Assembly (NCBI RefSeq): GCF_009497155.1
Contig: NZ_WINI01000014.1
Span: forward strand, 1-64,000
Source of the DNA: Glaciimonas soli
Lineage (GTDB): Bacteria > Pseudomonadota > Gammaproteobacteria > Burkholderiales > Burkholderiaceae_D
Direction: 5' to 3'
Length of the DNA stretch: 64,000 bases
Made by a program: the position numbers and the translations under genes. The number at the start of each line of letters is the position of its first letter. Position 1 is the first letter of the stretch. The notes beneath the pieces were generated by a model that worked only from the letters and a program-made list of their open reading frames with translations, ran no database searches and had not been told where the DNA came from. Shown piece after piece: positions 36,927-46,182 of the stretch.

Positions 36927-38023
36927 CAGCCAAATCTCCGCATTGCCAAACCACACGCGACCAGATACGACGGAGCATCAGCGCGCAATTGTTTTTCTCG
37001 TACATTCGGTGCCAGCTTCATGCCCGCAAAAGGGCTAATCACCGAGGTTGACACCTTGGCGCGCCCGGCAACCGCTTCCACCATGCCAGGAATAATCGCG
37101 CAACCGCCTGCTAAAAACAGTTGGTCAACACGCGTATAAGGGGTAGAGGTGAAGAAGAATTGGATAGCGCGCGTCACTTCTAGCGCGGCATTTTCCAGAA
37201 AGGGAGCAAGAATCTCCTTTTGATAATTTTCCGGCAAATCACCGGATCTCTTTTTGGCTTCCGCTTCATCAAAAGACAAGCCGTAAGCGCGCACAATGTC
37301 TTGTGTCAGCTGTTGTCCACCGAATGCCTGCTCGCGCTCATAAATTAGCTGGTCGTCAAGCAAAACAGAGATGTGCGTATTCTGTGCGCCGAGCTGGAAT
37401 AAACCAATGATTTTGCCTTTGCCCGCTTTCGGTAATTGCGCGATCAAACGATCAATCGCACCGCGCGCGGCGTACGACTCGATGTCCATTACGATAGGTT
37501 TCAGACCAGCACCTTCTGCCACCGCCACCCGATCTTCCACTTTTTCTTTACGCGTCGCTGCCAGTAGCACTTCGACATCTTCTGGCGACTGTAACGCTGG
37601 TCCGATCACATCGAAATCCAGGCTGACTTCATCCAAGGCGAAGGGGATGTATTGATTAGCCTCAGATTCGACCTGCATTTCCAGCTCGTCATCTGTCATC
37701 CCGCCCGGCAAGATGATTTTTTTAGTGATGACAGAGGCCGATGGCATGCCCAAAGCGACATTTTTAGTACTTGCGCCACTTTTTTTCCATAAGCGGCGCA
37801 CTACTTCAGTCACTTGTTCAATATTTTCAATATTGCCGTCAACTACTGCGCCGCGCGGCAATGGTTCCGTAGCAAAGCGCTCCAACCGGAACTCTGCAAC
37901 CGCGGTTTTAGTCCGCTCCGTCACCTGCGACAACTCCACCAGTCTGACACTCGAGGCACTTATATCAATACCCACCAACGGCGTATTCTTTCTGCCGAAT
38001 AACAATCCTAGATCTAATGCCAA
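36926..38023 (-). CDS. pilM: Type IV pilus assembly ATPase-like protein PilM
   Basis: A 365-residue actin/FtsA-like cytoplasmic protein (LVGIDISASSVRLVELSQ nucleotide-binding motif, GLFQLGAQNTHISVLLDDQL, and FLAGGCAIIPGMVEAV). It anchors the PilN cytoplasmic tail. The start appears to be TTG at 38021-38023 with a G-rich site (GGGGGA) eight bases upstream; no ATG fits the family N-terminus. It heads the pilMNOPQ operon; a small hairpin (38068-38091) lies in its leader. Confidence 0.94.
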   Translation of the reverse strand: MALDLGLLFGRKNTPLVGIDISASSVRLVELSQVTERTKTAVAEFRLERFATEPLPRGAVVDGNIENIEQVTEVVRRLWKKSGASTKNVALGMPSASVITKKIILPGGMTDDELEMQVESEANQYIPFALDEVSLDFDVIGPALQSPEDVEVLLAATRKEKVEDRVAVAEGAGLKPIVMDIESYAARGAIDRLIAQLPKAGKGKIIGLFQLGAQNTHISVLLDDQLIYEREQAFGGQQLTQDIVRAYGLSFDEAEAKKRSGDLPENYQKEILAPFLENAALEVTRAIQFFFTSTPYTRVDQLFLAGGCAIIPGMVEAVAGRAKVSTSVISPFAGMKLAPNVREKQLRADAPSYLVACGLAMRRFG

Positions 38024-38239
38024 GAGCGCATCCCCCGTAGTTTTTAGGAAATATTTTATTTATGACAACCATCTAAAACAATCTAGATGGTCACACGACC
38101 AACATTTCAAGTCGACATTATTGATAAAATATCCATAGTCGTATTACTTATTTCCCACCGCTTTATTTCCATGAACCAACTATTTACGCATAAGACGTGA
38201 GATCGTAGCAACAATTAATAGTGCCGTAAAGAAACTTAT

Positions 38240-38267
38240 TAAAAGAAAAGCCTTTGCTTTTCTTTTA
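38240..38267. terminator. Terminator-like hairpin between divergent promoters
   Basis: A perfect 12-base-pair stem TAAAAGAAAAGC (38240-38251) / GCTTTTCTTTTA (38256-38267) with a CTTT loop; the T-rich 3-prime arm would serve on either strand. No annotated gene ends here. Confidence 0.6.
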
Positions 38268-38421
38268 TCTCCATGAACAAACAACAAGTGACATTTTTTT
38301 GCCGCAAGAAAACGTGCAATGTGACATTTATTGTCGCTTTGCAAGTCCATATAAAAGCGAAGAGTGTCTGAAATTTGCCACGGAGATAGAATTCACCAAC
38401 TCAATTGTCTATTTGCAAGTT

Positions 38422-38449
38422 TTGTGCCTTGTTGCCATGACGTTATAAT
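38422..38449 (+). promoter_or_regulatory. Sigma-70-type promoter of mrcA
   Basis: TTGTGC (38422-38427), 16-base spacer, and a consensus TATAAT (38444-38449). It lies 52 bases before the mrcA ATG. Confidence 0.6.
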
Positions 38450-38501
38450 GAGTCCTCAATGTAAGCCCTCCTCCTCTTGATCATTCACCGCCCAGAAAAC
38501 G

Positions 38502-41048
38502 ATGACGCCACCAGATATTGATGCAACACCGCCCGGCAGTGAACCTTCAGATGAAGCCCTTGCAGTACCGAAGCGTCGCATGCCCCTCCCTTTAAAAATC
38601 ATTGTTGGTTTCTTTGGCACCGTTGCCGGGTTACTGCTGATCGGTGCGCTCACCTTTGGTTTTATGCTCGCAGTGGCATGGCCCAATCTGCCAGCACTCG
38701 ATACCCTCACCGATTATCGCCCCAAGATTCCATTGCGAATTTACTCTGCGGATGGCGTATTGATTGGTGAATTTGGCGAAGAGCGACGCAGCTTGGTGCG
38801 CTTTAAAGATATTCCCGACGTCGTCAAAAAAGCGGTATTGGCGATCGAAGATGATCGCTTTTATCAGCACGGCGGTGTCGACATTCAAGGAATTTTACGC
38901 GCCTCCATTTCCAACCTGACTGGCGGCGGAGGTGGTGCCAGCACGATCACGCAGCAAGTCGCCCGTAATTTTTTCTTGACCAGCAACGAACCCACTTTTC
39001 TACAAAAAGCGTCACGCAAGTTTTTGTATGAAATTCCATTAGCCTGGAAAATCGAACAAAATTTGACTAAAGATCAAATTCTTGAGGTGTATATGAACCA
39101 GATTTATCTGGGACAACGCGCCTATGGATTTGCCTCCGCTGCACAAGTCTATTTTGGTAAAAAATTATCCGATCTCACCGTTGCGGAAGCCGCGATGCTA
39201 GCTGGTTTGCCAAAAGCACCGTCAGCCAATAATCCTATCGTCAATCCCAAGCGCGCCATCAAACGCCAACAATATATTCTGTTGCGCATGCGAGAGCTCG
39301 GTTACATCACCCAAGCGCAATACGAAGAAGCCAGGAACGAGCCGTTGCAACTGAAAACTGGCACAACTGAATTTGGCATCCATGCTGAATATGTCGCCGA
39401 AATGGCGCGGCAGATGGTGTACGAACAATTCAAAGACGCCACCTATACGCGCGGATTGAACGTCTACACAACGATTACCAAAGCCGACCAGGATGCCGCC
39501 TATTTTGCTTTGCGTCGTGGCGTGATGAATTATGAGAAGCGACGCGGTTATCGTGGGCCAGAAGGTTTCATGCAAATTCCAGATGGCTCCAAGGAAGAAA
39601 TTGAAAGTGCTATTGAAGTGGAATTAGCCGACCACCCGGACAGCGATGATCTGGTCGCCGCGGTAGTACTCGAAGCCAGTCCGAATAAAGTACGCGCATT
39701 GCTCTCTTCCGGCGAGGAAATCACCATCACCGGCAGCGGCCTCAGCTTTGCCACCAATTTACTCAGTGACAAAGCACCGCCGCAACGTAAAGTCAGACGC
39801 GGTGCCGTTATTCGCGTGGTACAAGATACTCAGGGAAAAGCCTGGAGCATCACACAGATGCCTGCTGTGGAATCGGCTCTGATCGCCATCGATGCCAACG
39901 ATGGCGCGATTCGCGCTTTAGTCGGCGGCTTTGATTTCAATCGCAGTAAATTCAATCACGTGACACAAGCATGGCGTCAACCAGGCTCTGCTTTCAAACC
40001 CTTTATCTATTCGGCATCGTTGGAAAAGGGCTTATCACCGGCCACCATCATTAACGACGCCCCAATCAGTTTCGGCGGTCTGGCTACTGGCGGTCAAGCA
40101 TGGCAACCCAAAAATTATGGCGATAAATATGAAGGGTTGATGACGATGCGCAAAGCGCTGACCAAATCGAAAAACGTGGTGTCAGTGCGTATTGTCGACA
40201 AAATTGGCCCGCAATATGCGCAGGAGTACGCTGATCGCTTCGGCTTTGATCCGGACAAAAACCCACCTTACTTAACACTTGCGCTTGGTGCCGGCTCAGT
40301 GACGCCAATACAACTAGCTGCAGGTTATGCTGTGTTCGCCAATGGCGGTTATAAGGTTAACCCCTATCTCATCAGTAAAATTGTTGATGCTGATGACGTC
40401 GTGTTGGCAGAGGCGCACCCAACCAAAGCAGGCGATGAGAACGCCCGCGTCATTGATGAGCGCAATGCTTTTGTGATGGATAGCATGTTGAAAGATGTGG
40501 TCAAAGTCGGCACAGCGGCCAAAGCACTTGCACTTAACCGCAGTGATATTGCTGGCAAAACGGGCACAACGAATGATTCAATGGATGCCTGGTTCGCAGG
40601 TTATCAACCGAATCTGGTAGCCGTTACGTGGATGGGTTACGATCAGCCGAAAAACATGGGCGATAAAGAGACCGGTGGCGGCTTGGCCCTTCCTATCTGG
40701 ATCGAATACATGCAGAAAGCCTTGAAAAATGTCCCCATCAAGGAAAGAGCAGTACCGAACGGGTTGCTGCATTCCGGCTCGGAATATTATTACGCTGAAT
40801 ATCCACCCGGAACTGGCGTCACTAGCATTACCGGTACAGGCAGCGGCACTAACCTTAGCGGTGTCAGCGTTGCCAACAGCAATATCAGCAATGCCAATCG
40901 CAACCAGAGCAACAGTCCTGCTGGCGACCAAAGTAATGGCATCATTGATAATGGGGATATAACCGGTACCGGCAACACCGACCAGAATACCAAACCGCGA
41001 ACCCCAGCAGAAAAAACCCGGGATGAAGTTAAAAACGAATTGTTTTAA
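38502..41048 (+). CDS. mrcA: Penicillin-binding protein 1A (bifunctional transglycosylase/transpeptidase)
   Basis: An 848-residue class A PBP that polymerises and cross-links peptidoglycan. A cytoplasmic Pro-rich N-terminus is followed by one membrane helix (about 31-58), the GT51 domain with EDDRFYQHGGVD and QQVARNFFL, an OB-like insert, and the transpeptidase with SxxK in GSAFKPF (Ser near 495), SKN, and KTGTT near 685. The last ~80 residues are Ser/Gly/Asn/Thr-rich. Divergent from pilMNOPQ, a common arrangement (ponA/pilM) in proteobacteria. Confidence 0.97.
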   Translation: MTPPDIDATPPGSEPSDEALAVPKRRMPLPLKIIVGFFGTVAGLLLIGALTFGFMLAVAWPNLPALDTLTDYRPKIPLRIYSADGVLIGEFGEERRSLVRFKDIPDVVKKAVLAIEDDRFYQHGGVDIQGILRASISNLTGGGGGASTITQQVARNFFLTSNEPTFLQKASRKFLYEIPLAWKIEQNLTKDQILEVYMNQIYLGQRAYGFASAAQVYFGKKLSDLTVAEAAMLAGLPKAPSANNPIVNPKRAIKRQQYILLRMRELGYITQAQYEEARNEPLQLKTGTTEFGIHAEYVAEMARQMVYEQFKDATYTRGLNVYTTITKADQDAAYFALRRGVMNYEKRRGYRGPEGFMQIPDGSKEEIESAIEVELADHPDSDDLVAAVVLEASPNKVRALLSSGEEITITGSGLSFATNLLSDKAPPQRKVRRGAVIRVVQDTQGKAWSITQMPAVESALIAIDANDGAIRALVGGFDFNRSKFNHVTQAWRQPGSAFKPFIYSASLEKGLSPATIINDAPISFGGLATGGQAWQPKNYGDKYEGLMTMRKALTKSKNVVSVRIVDKIGPQYAQEYADRFGFDPDKNPPYLTLALGAGSVTPIQLAAGYAVFANGGYKVNPYLISKIVDADDVVLAEAHPTKAGDENARVIDERNAFVMDSMLKDVVKVGTAAKALALNRSDIAGKTGTTNDSMDAWFAGYQPNLVAVTWMGYDQPKNMGDKETGGGLALPIWIEYMQKALKNVPIKERAVPNGLLHSGSEYYYAEYPPGTGVTSITGTGSGTNLSGVSVANSNISNANRNQSNSPAGDQSNGIIDNGDITGTGNTDQNTKPRTPAEKTRDEVKNELF

Positions 41049-41056
41049 AGATTGCA

Positions 41057-41085
41057 AGACTTACGCAAAATAGATGCGTAAGTCT
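41057..41085. terminator. Hairpin between convergent mrcA and cyaY
   Basis: A perfect 11-base-pair stem AGACTTACGCA (41057-41067) / TGCGTAAGTCT (41075-41085), seven-base loop. T tracts are poor on both sides, so its role as a terminator for the convergent genes is likely rather than certain. Confidence 0.55.
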
Positions 41086-41092
41086 GCATAAA

Positions 41093-41425
41093 CTATGGGC
41101 GCAATGTTACCTGCACCCCGCCTTGATCGCTGACCGCCTTTGATAATGCAGCAAAAAATTCGCTGCTGTCACGGGTATTACGCCAAGCATTGTCTTTATA
41201 TTTAAAGTGATATCCACCAGATTTCGCAGCTAGCCATAATTCTTGCATCGCTGCCTGGCTGTTGACGATAATTTTAGAACCGTTGTCGATAAATTCAATT
41301 TCCAACACATTACCTTTTCGCTCACACTCAACATCAATCTCGTCATTATTGCTAAGGTGCTCCAGGGCTTGTTCTACCGTATTCAAAGTGGCTTCAACCT
41401 GTACCAGAAATTCTGATTCTGTCAT
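41093..41425 (-). CDS. cyaY: Iron donor/frataxin protein CyaY
   Basis: A 110-residue frataxin homologue that binds iron and tunes IscS-dependent iron-sulfur cluster assembly. The acidic first helix (TESEFLVQVEATLNTVEQAL) and the sheet segments NVLEIEFIDNGSKIIVNSQ, AMQELWLAAKSGGYHF are diagnostic. The start at 41425 has GGAGAG upstream; a longer frame to 41464 is rejected. Convergent with mrcA and divergent from lysA's upstream lipoprotein gene. Confidence 0.96.
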   Translation of the reverse strand: MTESEFLVQVEATLNTVEQALEHLSNNDEIDVECERKGNVLEIEFIDNGSKIIVNSQAAMQELWLAAKSGGYHFKYKDNAWRNTRDSSEFFAALSKAVSDQGGVQVTLRP

Positions 41426-41516
41426 GCTAAACTCTCCGGTTCCTGCGGCCGAACATGCAAGCACATACTACTCTCATGTCATGCCGCGTTATTTCATTAA
41501 AATGTGATTCTAATCC

Positions 41517-41828
41517 GTGAAAACAAAATTTGATGCACCACTGATGGCAAAAATAGCATCCTTGCTTGCGTTATCAACATTATTGACAGCTTGCGGTCAA
41601 AAAGGGCCGCTCTATATGCCCATCATTCCGCCAGCGTCCAGCCGTCCTGCCATCACTGTGCCTACATCAATAACGCCCGCGGCCAACAATACTGATACTA
41701 CGGACACAACTGATGCTGATGCTGCCGCTGCAAATACAGATGCAGATGCAAATGCAAATACAAAACCGGCAACGCAGCATACGCCACTGATCCCGGCAGC
41801 AACACCCTCTACTCCCTCTAATCCTTAA
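41517..41828 (+). CDS. Small LptM/YifL-like lipoprotein
   Basis: A 103-residue lipoprotein whose signal peptide ends LTACGQKGPLY; CGQKGPLY directly after the lipobox is the signature of LptM (YifL), which assists LptD disulfide maturation. The start is GTG at 41517, or ATG 41544 giving a shorter signal. The rest is low complexity (Thr/Asp/Ala/Asn), with TDTTDTTDADAAAANTDADA. Its position between cyaY (divergent) and lysA matches the conserved cyaY-yifL-lysA/dapF neighbourhood. Confidence 0.85.
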   Translation: MKTKFDAPLMAKIASLLALSTLLTACGQKGPLYMPIIPPASSRPAITVPTSITPAANNTDTTDTTDADAAAANTDADANANTKPATQHTPLIPAATPSTPSNP

Positions 41829-41835
41829 AATCGAC

Positions 41836-43125
41836 ATGCCTCATTTCTCTTATCAGCACGGCCAATTACACGTCGAAAATGTCGCGTTATCAGACATTGC
41901 CAAACAATTTGGCACACCAACTTATATCTATTCCAAAGCGGCCTTAGTTGAAAATTATTCTGCTTACGCCAATGCTTGCGCTGCTGGCAATCGCAACCCA
42001 TCAGAAACGCTGATTTGCTATTCGGTTAAATCCAATTCTAATCTGGCCGTACTGCAAGTGCTGAACCAACTCGGCTCGGGATTTGACATTGTCTCTGCAG
42101 GTGAATTATTGCGTGTGTTAGCCGCTGGCGGCGATCCGCGCAAAGTCATTTTCTCTGGCGTTGGCAAAACCCGTGACGAGATGCGCCTGGCGCTATCGCA
42201 CGACATTTTATGCTTTAACGTCGAATCGATTCCTGAATTACATCGCTTGAATGAAGTTGCAGGAGAAATGGGAAAACGTGCGGCAATTTCTTTGCGCGTT
42301 AATCCTGATGTTGATGCTAAAACGCATCCATATATTTCGACCGGCCTCAAAGATAATAAATTCGGCGTCGCTTACGATGATGCGCTGGAATGCTATCGCA
42401 CGGCTGCAGCGTTACCGCATATTGATGTTGCTGGCATTGATTGCCACATCGGTTCGCAACTGCTCGATGATGCGCCATTGCTGGAAGCGCTCGACAAATT
42501 GATCGCATTATTTGATCAGTTAACTAGCGAAGGCATTCATCTACATCATATCGATTTGGGTGGCGGCATTGGCATCACTTATGACGATGAACAACCTGTT
42601 GCTGTTGGCGATTACCTTGGTCGCGTCTTCGCCCATATTGATGCATGGCGCAAAGCGAAATATCAAGGCGCACCGCTCACCATCATGTTTGAGCCAGGTC
42701 GCTCTATCAGCGGCAATATGGGCGTGATGCTGACGGAAATTCAATATCTCAAACATGGCGAAACTAAAAATTTTGCGATCGTTGATGCCGCGATGAACGA
42801 CTTGGCGCGCCCTGCGCTTTATCAGGCTTGGCATGGCGTACAAACGGTAGCAGAAAAAAATTCGCAGGCGCAAAGCATTACCTACGATGTGGTTGGTCCG
42901 GTATGTGAATCTGGCGATTGGCTGGCGCGCGCACGCGATTTAGCCGTGTCTGAAGGCGACTTGCTGGCATTTTTCTCTGCCGGTGCATATGGCATGACGA
43001 TGGCATCGAACTACAACACGCGTGGCCGCGCGGCCGAAGTAATGATAGATGGCGATCGTGTGCATTTGATACGCCAGCGTGAAGATGCAAAAGACTTGTT
43101 TGCGTTAGAGTCTAAGCTAAGTTAA
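41836..43125 (+). CDS. lysA: Diaminopimelate decarboxylase
   Basis: A 429-residue PLP enzyme of the fold-III group that decarboxylates meso-diaminopimelate to lysine, the last step of lysine synthesis. The PLP-Lys is in CYSVKSNSNLAVL; others are FDIVSAGELLRVL, GIDCHIGSQL, DLGGGIGI, FEPGRSISGN, and the substrate Cys in GPVCESGDWLA. The stop overlaps the stop of the convergent DinB-like gene. Confidence 0.97.
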   Translation: MPHFSYQHGQLHVENVALSDIAKQFGTPTYIYSKAALVENYSAYANACAAGNRNPSETLICYSVKSNSNLAVLQVLNQLGSGFDIVSAGELLRVLAAGGDPRKVIFSGVGKTRDEMRLALSHDILCFNVESIPELHRLNEVAGEMGKRAAISLRVNPDVDAKTHPYISTGLKDNKFGVAYDDALECYRTAAALPHIDVAGIDCHIGSQLLDDAPLLEALDKLIALFDQLTSEGIHLHHIDLGGGIGITYDDEQPVAVGDYLGRVFAHIDAWRKAKYQGAPLTIMFEPGRSISGNMGVMLTEIQYLKHGETKNFAIVDAAMNDLARPALYQAWHGVQTVAEKNSQAQSITYDVVGPVCESGDWLARARDLAVSEGDLLAFFSAGAYGMTMASNYNTRGRAAEVMIDGDRVHLIRQREDAKDLFALESKLS

Positions 43126-43622
43126 GGCCCGGCACGAGAAGCTTCTATTTTCCCCAGTAGCCATTGCAGCCCGGCCAGATGTTGTTGGTCGTGGCTGCAT
43201 AGATAATGCACAAGGCTGCGCAGCGTTAAAGGGCCATAGCCTAAAAATACGGCGGTGCGCTCAAAATCAGCAGGACGTAAATTTGAAATCAACGCGACTG
43301 TCTTGGCGCGTGCTATCCGAAATGCGTTGAAAACTTCCGCAGGATTGGATGTCGCATACGGACGTTCTTTAGTGATAGTGATGCTATCAATGTCGAGCAA
43401 AGTCGGATGAACTTCATTAAGCGTCCGGTGAAAGCGCAGATGATAACCTTCGATTTCAATATCGCGCACATGACAGATCTGCTCAATCGCCGTGAATGGT
43501 TCGCTCGGCACACCATCCCAAGAGTCCGGTGCCCAATTTTTGTATTCGGCAGGTATTGCAGCGTAATGTGCTTCCAACTGTTGCGGAAAAGCTTTGAGGG
43601 TATCGAGAGTAATGGCATTCAT
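43122..43622 (-). CDS. DinB family protein
   Basis: A 166-residue DinB_2-like four-helix-bundle protein. Metal-ligand histidines typical of the fold are in AIEQICHVRDIEIEGYHLRF and HYLCSHDQQHLAGLQWLL. Such proteins are putative metal-dependent hydrolases or thiol transferases of unknown substrate. I use the ATG at 43622 (MNAITLDTLKAFP); longer in-frame starts overlap msrQ. No strong ribosome binding site is visible. Function unknown. Confidence 0.75.
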   Translation of the reverse strand: MNAITLDTLKAFPQQLEAHYAAIPAEYKNWAPDSWDGVPSEPFTAIEQICHVRDIEIEGYHLRFHRTLNEVHPTLLDIDSITITKERPYATSNPAEVFNAFRIARAKTVALISNLRPADFERTAVFLGYGPLTLRSLVHYLCSHDQQHLAGLQWLLGKIEASRAGP

Positions 43623-43722
43623 AGGCGTTATTTCATTGAAAGTGCTATGGCGTAAAAATTCGATTAATGTTTGATTTTGCAGCCTCGTCGAGCCGAGCAT
43701 AACACTTTTCAATTCAAACCAA

Positions 43723-44400
43723 TTAGCTTGAAGCCGATGTAACCTGACGGCCACTCCCTCTCTCCGGCACACGTGCGGCACGTTTCTGCTTGAGATACCA
43801 ATACACGCGTGCTAACAGTAATACACCCACAATGGTACCGAAGATAATCGGCTTTTCAAAATTGTGTTTCCCAGCGCGCATCCACCAGAAATGCAATATC
43901 CCCAGCATAGCTACCAGATACACCAAGCGATGCAACCATTGCCAGCGCTTGCCACCTAGCCGTTTGATCATGCCATTGGTGCTGGTCACGGCAAGTGGAA
44001 TCAACAAAACGAAGGCACTAAATCCCACTGTGATAAACGGGCGTTTGTAGACGTCTTTCAGCATTTCGCCGATGTCGAAAAAATGATCGAACCAGAAAAA
44101 AGTCGTGAAGTGCAAGGAGACATAAAAAAAAGCAAACAGCCCTGACATGCGACGTAATTTGACCAGCCAATTCCATTTTGTCAGACGGCGTAACGGAGTC
44201 ACCGCCAACGTAATGCAGAGAAAATACAGCGTCCAGTCACCAGTCGCACGAGTGATAAATTCGATCGGATTTGCGCCCAATTGATCGGTGAACGCATACA
44301 CCAATAGCCGTCCAGCAGGAATTAATGCCAATACAAACAGCGTCGCTTTTAGCCATTTAAATTGTTTGGGTGTTGGAGTAAAAGACATCGCGGCACCCAT
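43723..44400 (-). CDS. msrQ: Protein-methionine-sulfoxide reductase heme-binding subunit MsrQ
   Basis: A 225-residue membrane protein of the ferric-reductase-like transmembrane family with six hydrophobic segments and histidines suited to heme b ligation (FYVSLHFTTFFWFDHF, WQWLHRLVYLVAMLGILHFWWM). It passes electrons from the quinone pool or flavin reductase to periplasmic MsrP. The start overlaps the msrP stop by one base. Confidence 0.95.
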   Translation of the reverse strand: MGAAMSFTPTPKQFKWLKATLFVLALIPAGRLLVYAFTDQLGANPIEFITRATGDWTLYFLCITLAVTPLRRLTKWNWLVKLRRMSGLFAFFYVSLHFTTFFWFDHFFDIGEMLKDVYKRPFITVGFSAFVLLIPLAVTSTNGMIKRLGGKRWQWLHRLVYLVAMLGILHFWWMRAGKHNFEKPIIFGTIVGVLLLARVYWYLKQKRAARVPERGSGRQVTSASS

Positions 44401-45374
44401 CAGAAAAACCTCTTCAAGTCCATACCCGCATAAAGCGAAGCAACATCGTTATAGCCATTAAACATCAGGGTTGGACGTTTTCTAGTGAAGAAACCGTCTT
44501 CACCGATGCGGCGCTCGGTAGCTTGTGACCAACGCGGATGATCAACATTTGGATTGACGTTGGAATAAAAACCATACTCGTTAGGTGCCGAAAGATTCCA
44601 GGAGGTCTTTGGTTGCTCTTTCAGGAAGCGAATTTTGACAATAGACTTTGCCGATTTAAACCCATACTTCCAAGGTACGACCATGCGCACTGGCGCGCCA
44701 TTTTGGTTAGGCAACACTTCGCCATACATACCGAATGCGAGCAAAGCCAATGGATGCATCGCCTCGTCCATACGTAAACCTTCGGTGTAGGGCCATTGCA
44801 ACACTGAACTACGCAAACCGGGCATCTGTTTACTGTCGGCCAGCGTAACAAATTCGACATATTTTGCGTTACCAGTCGGCTCAACTTTTTTAATCAGATT
44901 GGATAGGGAATAACCTATCCACGGAATCACCATCGACCAGCCTTCAACGCAGCGATGGCGATAAACGCGCTCTTCCAATGAAGTTAATTTCATCAAATTA
45001 TCAAGATCAAGCGTCATCGGCTTTTTGACCTCACCTTCAATCACTACTGACCATGGCCGCGGCTTGAGAGTGCCAGCAGTTTGAGCGGGATCCGATTTGT
45101 CGGTGCCGAATTCGTAGTAATTGTTGTAGGTGGTGGCGTCTTTGTATGGTGTCTGCTTATCCATCACAACGAAAGCCGGATTGGATTTTGCGGCCAGTTT
45201 TTGGCCAGACTGCGCCCAGGCAGAGCGTGTTGTCATTTCCAGCAGGCTCGCGCTGGCAATCGAACCAACCGCGACTTGCTTGATAAAACTACGGCGCGAT
45301 TCAAACACTTCGCGCGGGGTAATTTCGGAGGAAAACGGTAAATCGATACCGTTATTGCGGCGATGGATTAGCAT
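44400..45374 (-). CDS. msrP: Protein-methionine-sulfoxide reductase catalytic subunit MsrP
   Basis: A 324-residue molybdopterin enzyme that repairs methionine sulfoxide in periplasmic proteins. A Tat signal is present ([20 protein letters not shown]), and the molybdenum-binding Cys lies in [35 protein letters not shown] is a family segment. ATG 45374 has AGGAG seven bases before it; a frame reaching 45434 is less likely. Paired with msrQ. Confidence 0.95.
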   Translation of the reverse strand: MLIHRRNNGIDLPFSSEITPREVFESRRSFIKQVAVGSIASASLLEMTTRSAWAQSGQKLAAKSNPAFVVMDKQTPYKDATTYNNYYEFGTDKSDPAQTAGTLKPRPWSVVIEGEVKKPMTLDLDNLMKLTSLEERVYRHRCVEGWSMVIPWIGYSLSNLIKKVEPTGNAKYVEFVTLADSKQMPGLRSSVLQWPYTEGLRMDEAMHPLALLAFGMYGEVLPNQNGAPVRMVVPWKYGFKSAKSIVKIRFLKEQPKTSWNLSAPNEYGFYSNVNPNVDHPRWSQATERRIGEDGFFTRKRPTLMFNGYNDVASLYAGMDLKRFF

Positions 45375-45539
45375 GTTGATACTCCTATGAGTCGATGTTC
45401 GAGGTGATGGAGCTTGGTCGGACATCGACGCCATTCCTTACACAACAAATAGTCTACACGCTAATTTTTGGGAACACCCTAAACAACCAAAAGTTGATAG
45501 GGTCAAAGCAATTTACAGCATCGATTGACGTAATTTGGT

Positions 45540-46181
45540 TTACATCAAGTGTTGATGCAATTCCGACAAGGCCGAAATAACGGTAACCTCGGGTGGGAAG
45601 TTAGCCTTGGTGTGCCCTGCTTGCAACGCGAATACGCGCATCCCTGCAGCAATCCCCGCTTGTACGCCGGGAATACTATCTTCAACCACCACGCAACGTG
45701 AAGGCGCGACACCTTTTTGTTGTGCTGCGTGCAAGAACAAATCTGGGGCTGGCTTCCATGCCCCGACTTCATAAGCGCTAAAAATGTCTTGTTCGAAATG
45801 GTGAAATAAACTTGTGATCTTTAAACAATGCTCAATTTTTTCGCGCGGACCATTTGATGCCAGGCAAAACGGTGTTTTGAGAGCCTGCAACAATGCTGGC
45901 GCACCGGCTATCGGCTGCAAGCGCTGCTGATATAAAGTGAATGCATACTCGCGCAATAACGCTTGAAATGCAGTGCGGGGCAAGGGTGTTCCGCGCACAC
46001 TTTCTATGTGGGCAATACAGTCATTCATATTGCCACCTTTGAACCGCTCCATTTCCGCTAGCGAAAGTTGCGCACCAAATTCTGCCGCACAGGCAACAAT
46101 GGCTTCGTCAGTCAATCCTTCGCTATCCACCAAGGTGCCATCTGAATCAAAAATAATCAGTTCAATTGGTTCAGACTTCAA
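45540..46181 (-). CDS. HAD-IA family phosphatase
   Basis: A 213-residue HAD phosphatase of the YieH/beta-phosphoglucomutase-like subgroup: motif I IIFDSDGTLVDSEG, motif II CLASNGPREK, motif III WKPAPDLFLHAAQQ, motif IV VVVEDSIPGVQAGIAAG. Substrate unknown, likely a sugar phosphate. The start is TTG at 46179-46181, with GGAGAG eight bases upstream inside the last codons of ccsA, so translation is coupled to that gene. Confidence 0.88.
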   Translation of the reverse strand: MKSEPIELIIFDSDGTLVDSEGLTDEAIVACAAEFGAQLSLAEMERFKGGNMNDCIAHIESVRGTPLPRTAFQALLREYAFTLYQQRLQPIAGAPALLQALKTPFCLASNGPREKIEHCLKITSLFHHFEQDIFSAYEVGAWKPAPDLFLHAAQQKGVAPSRCVVVEDSIPGVQAGIAAGMRVFALQAGHTKANFPPEVTVISALSELHQHLM

Positions 46182-46182
46182 A

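Larger units (their letters stand above)
38024..38501. other. Intergenic region between divergent pilM and mrcA (478 bases)
   Basis: AT-rich non-coding spacer. It contains a hairpin in the pilM leader (ACCATCT/AGATGGT, 38068-38091), a terminator-like hairpin (38240-38267), two direct repeats GTGACATTT (38288-38296 and 38321-38329, 33 bases apart) and the mrcA promoter (38422-38449). A 64-codon frame at 38254-38448 has no start context or composition to support it. Confidence 0.6.

Noticed and set aside
38254-38448. 64-codon frame in the pilM/mrcA spacer
   Set aside because: Starts with TTG inside a hairpin loop, has no ribosome binding site and an unconvincing composition; the region reads as promoter DNA.
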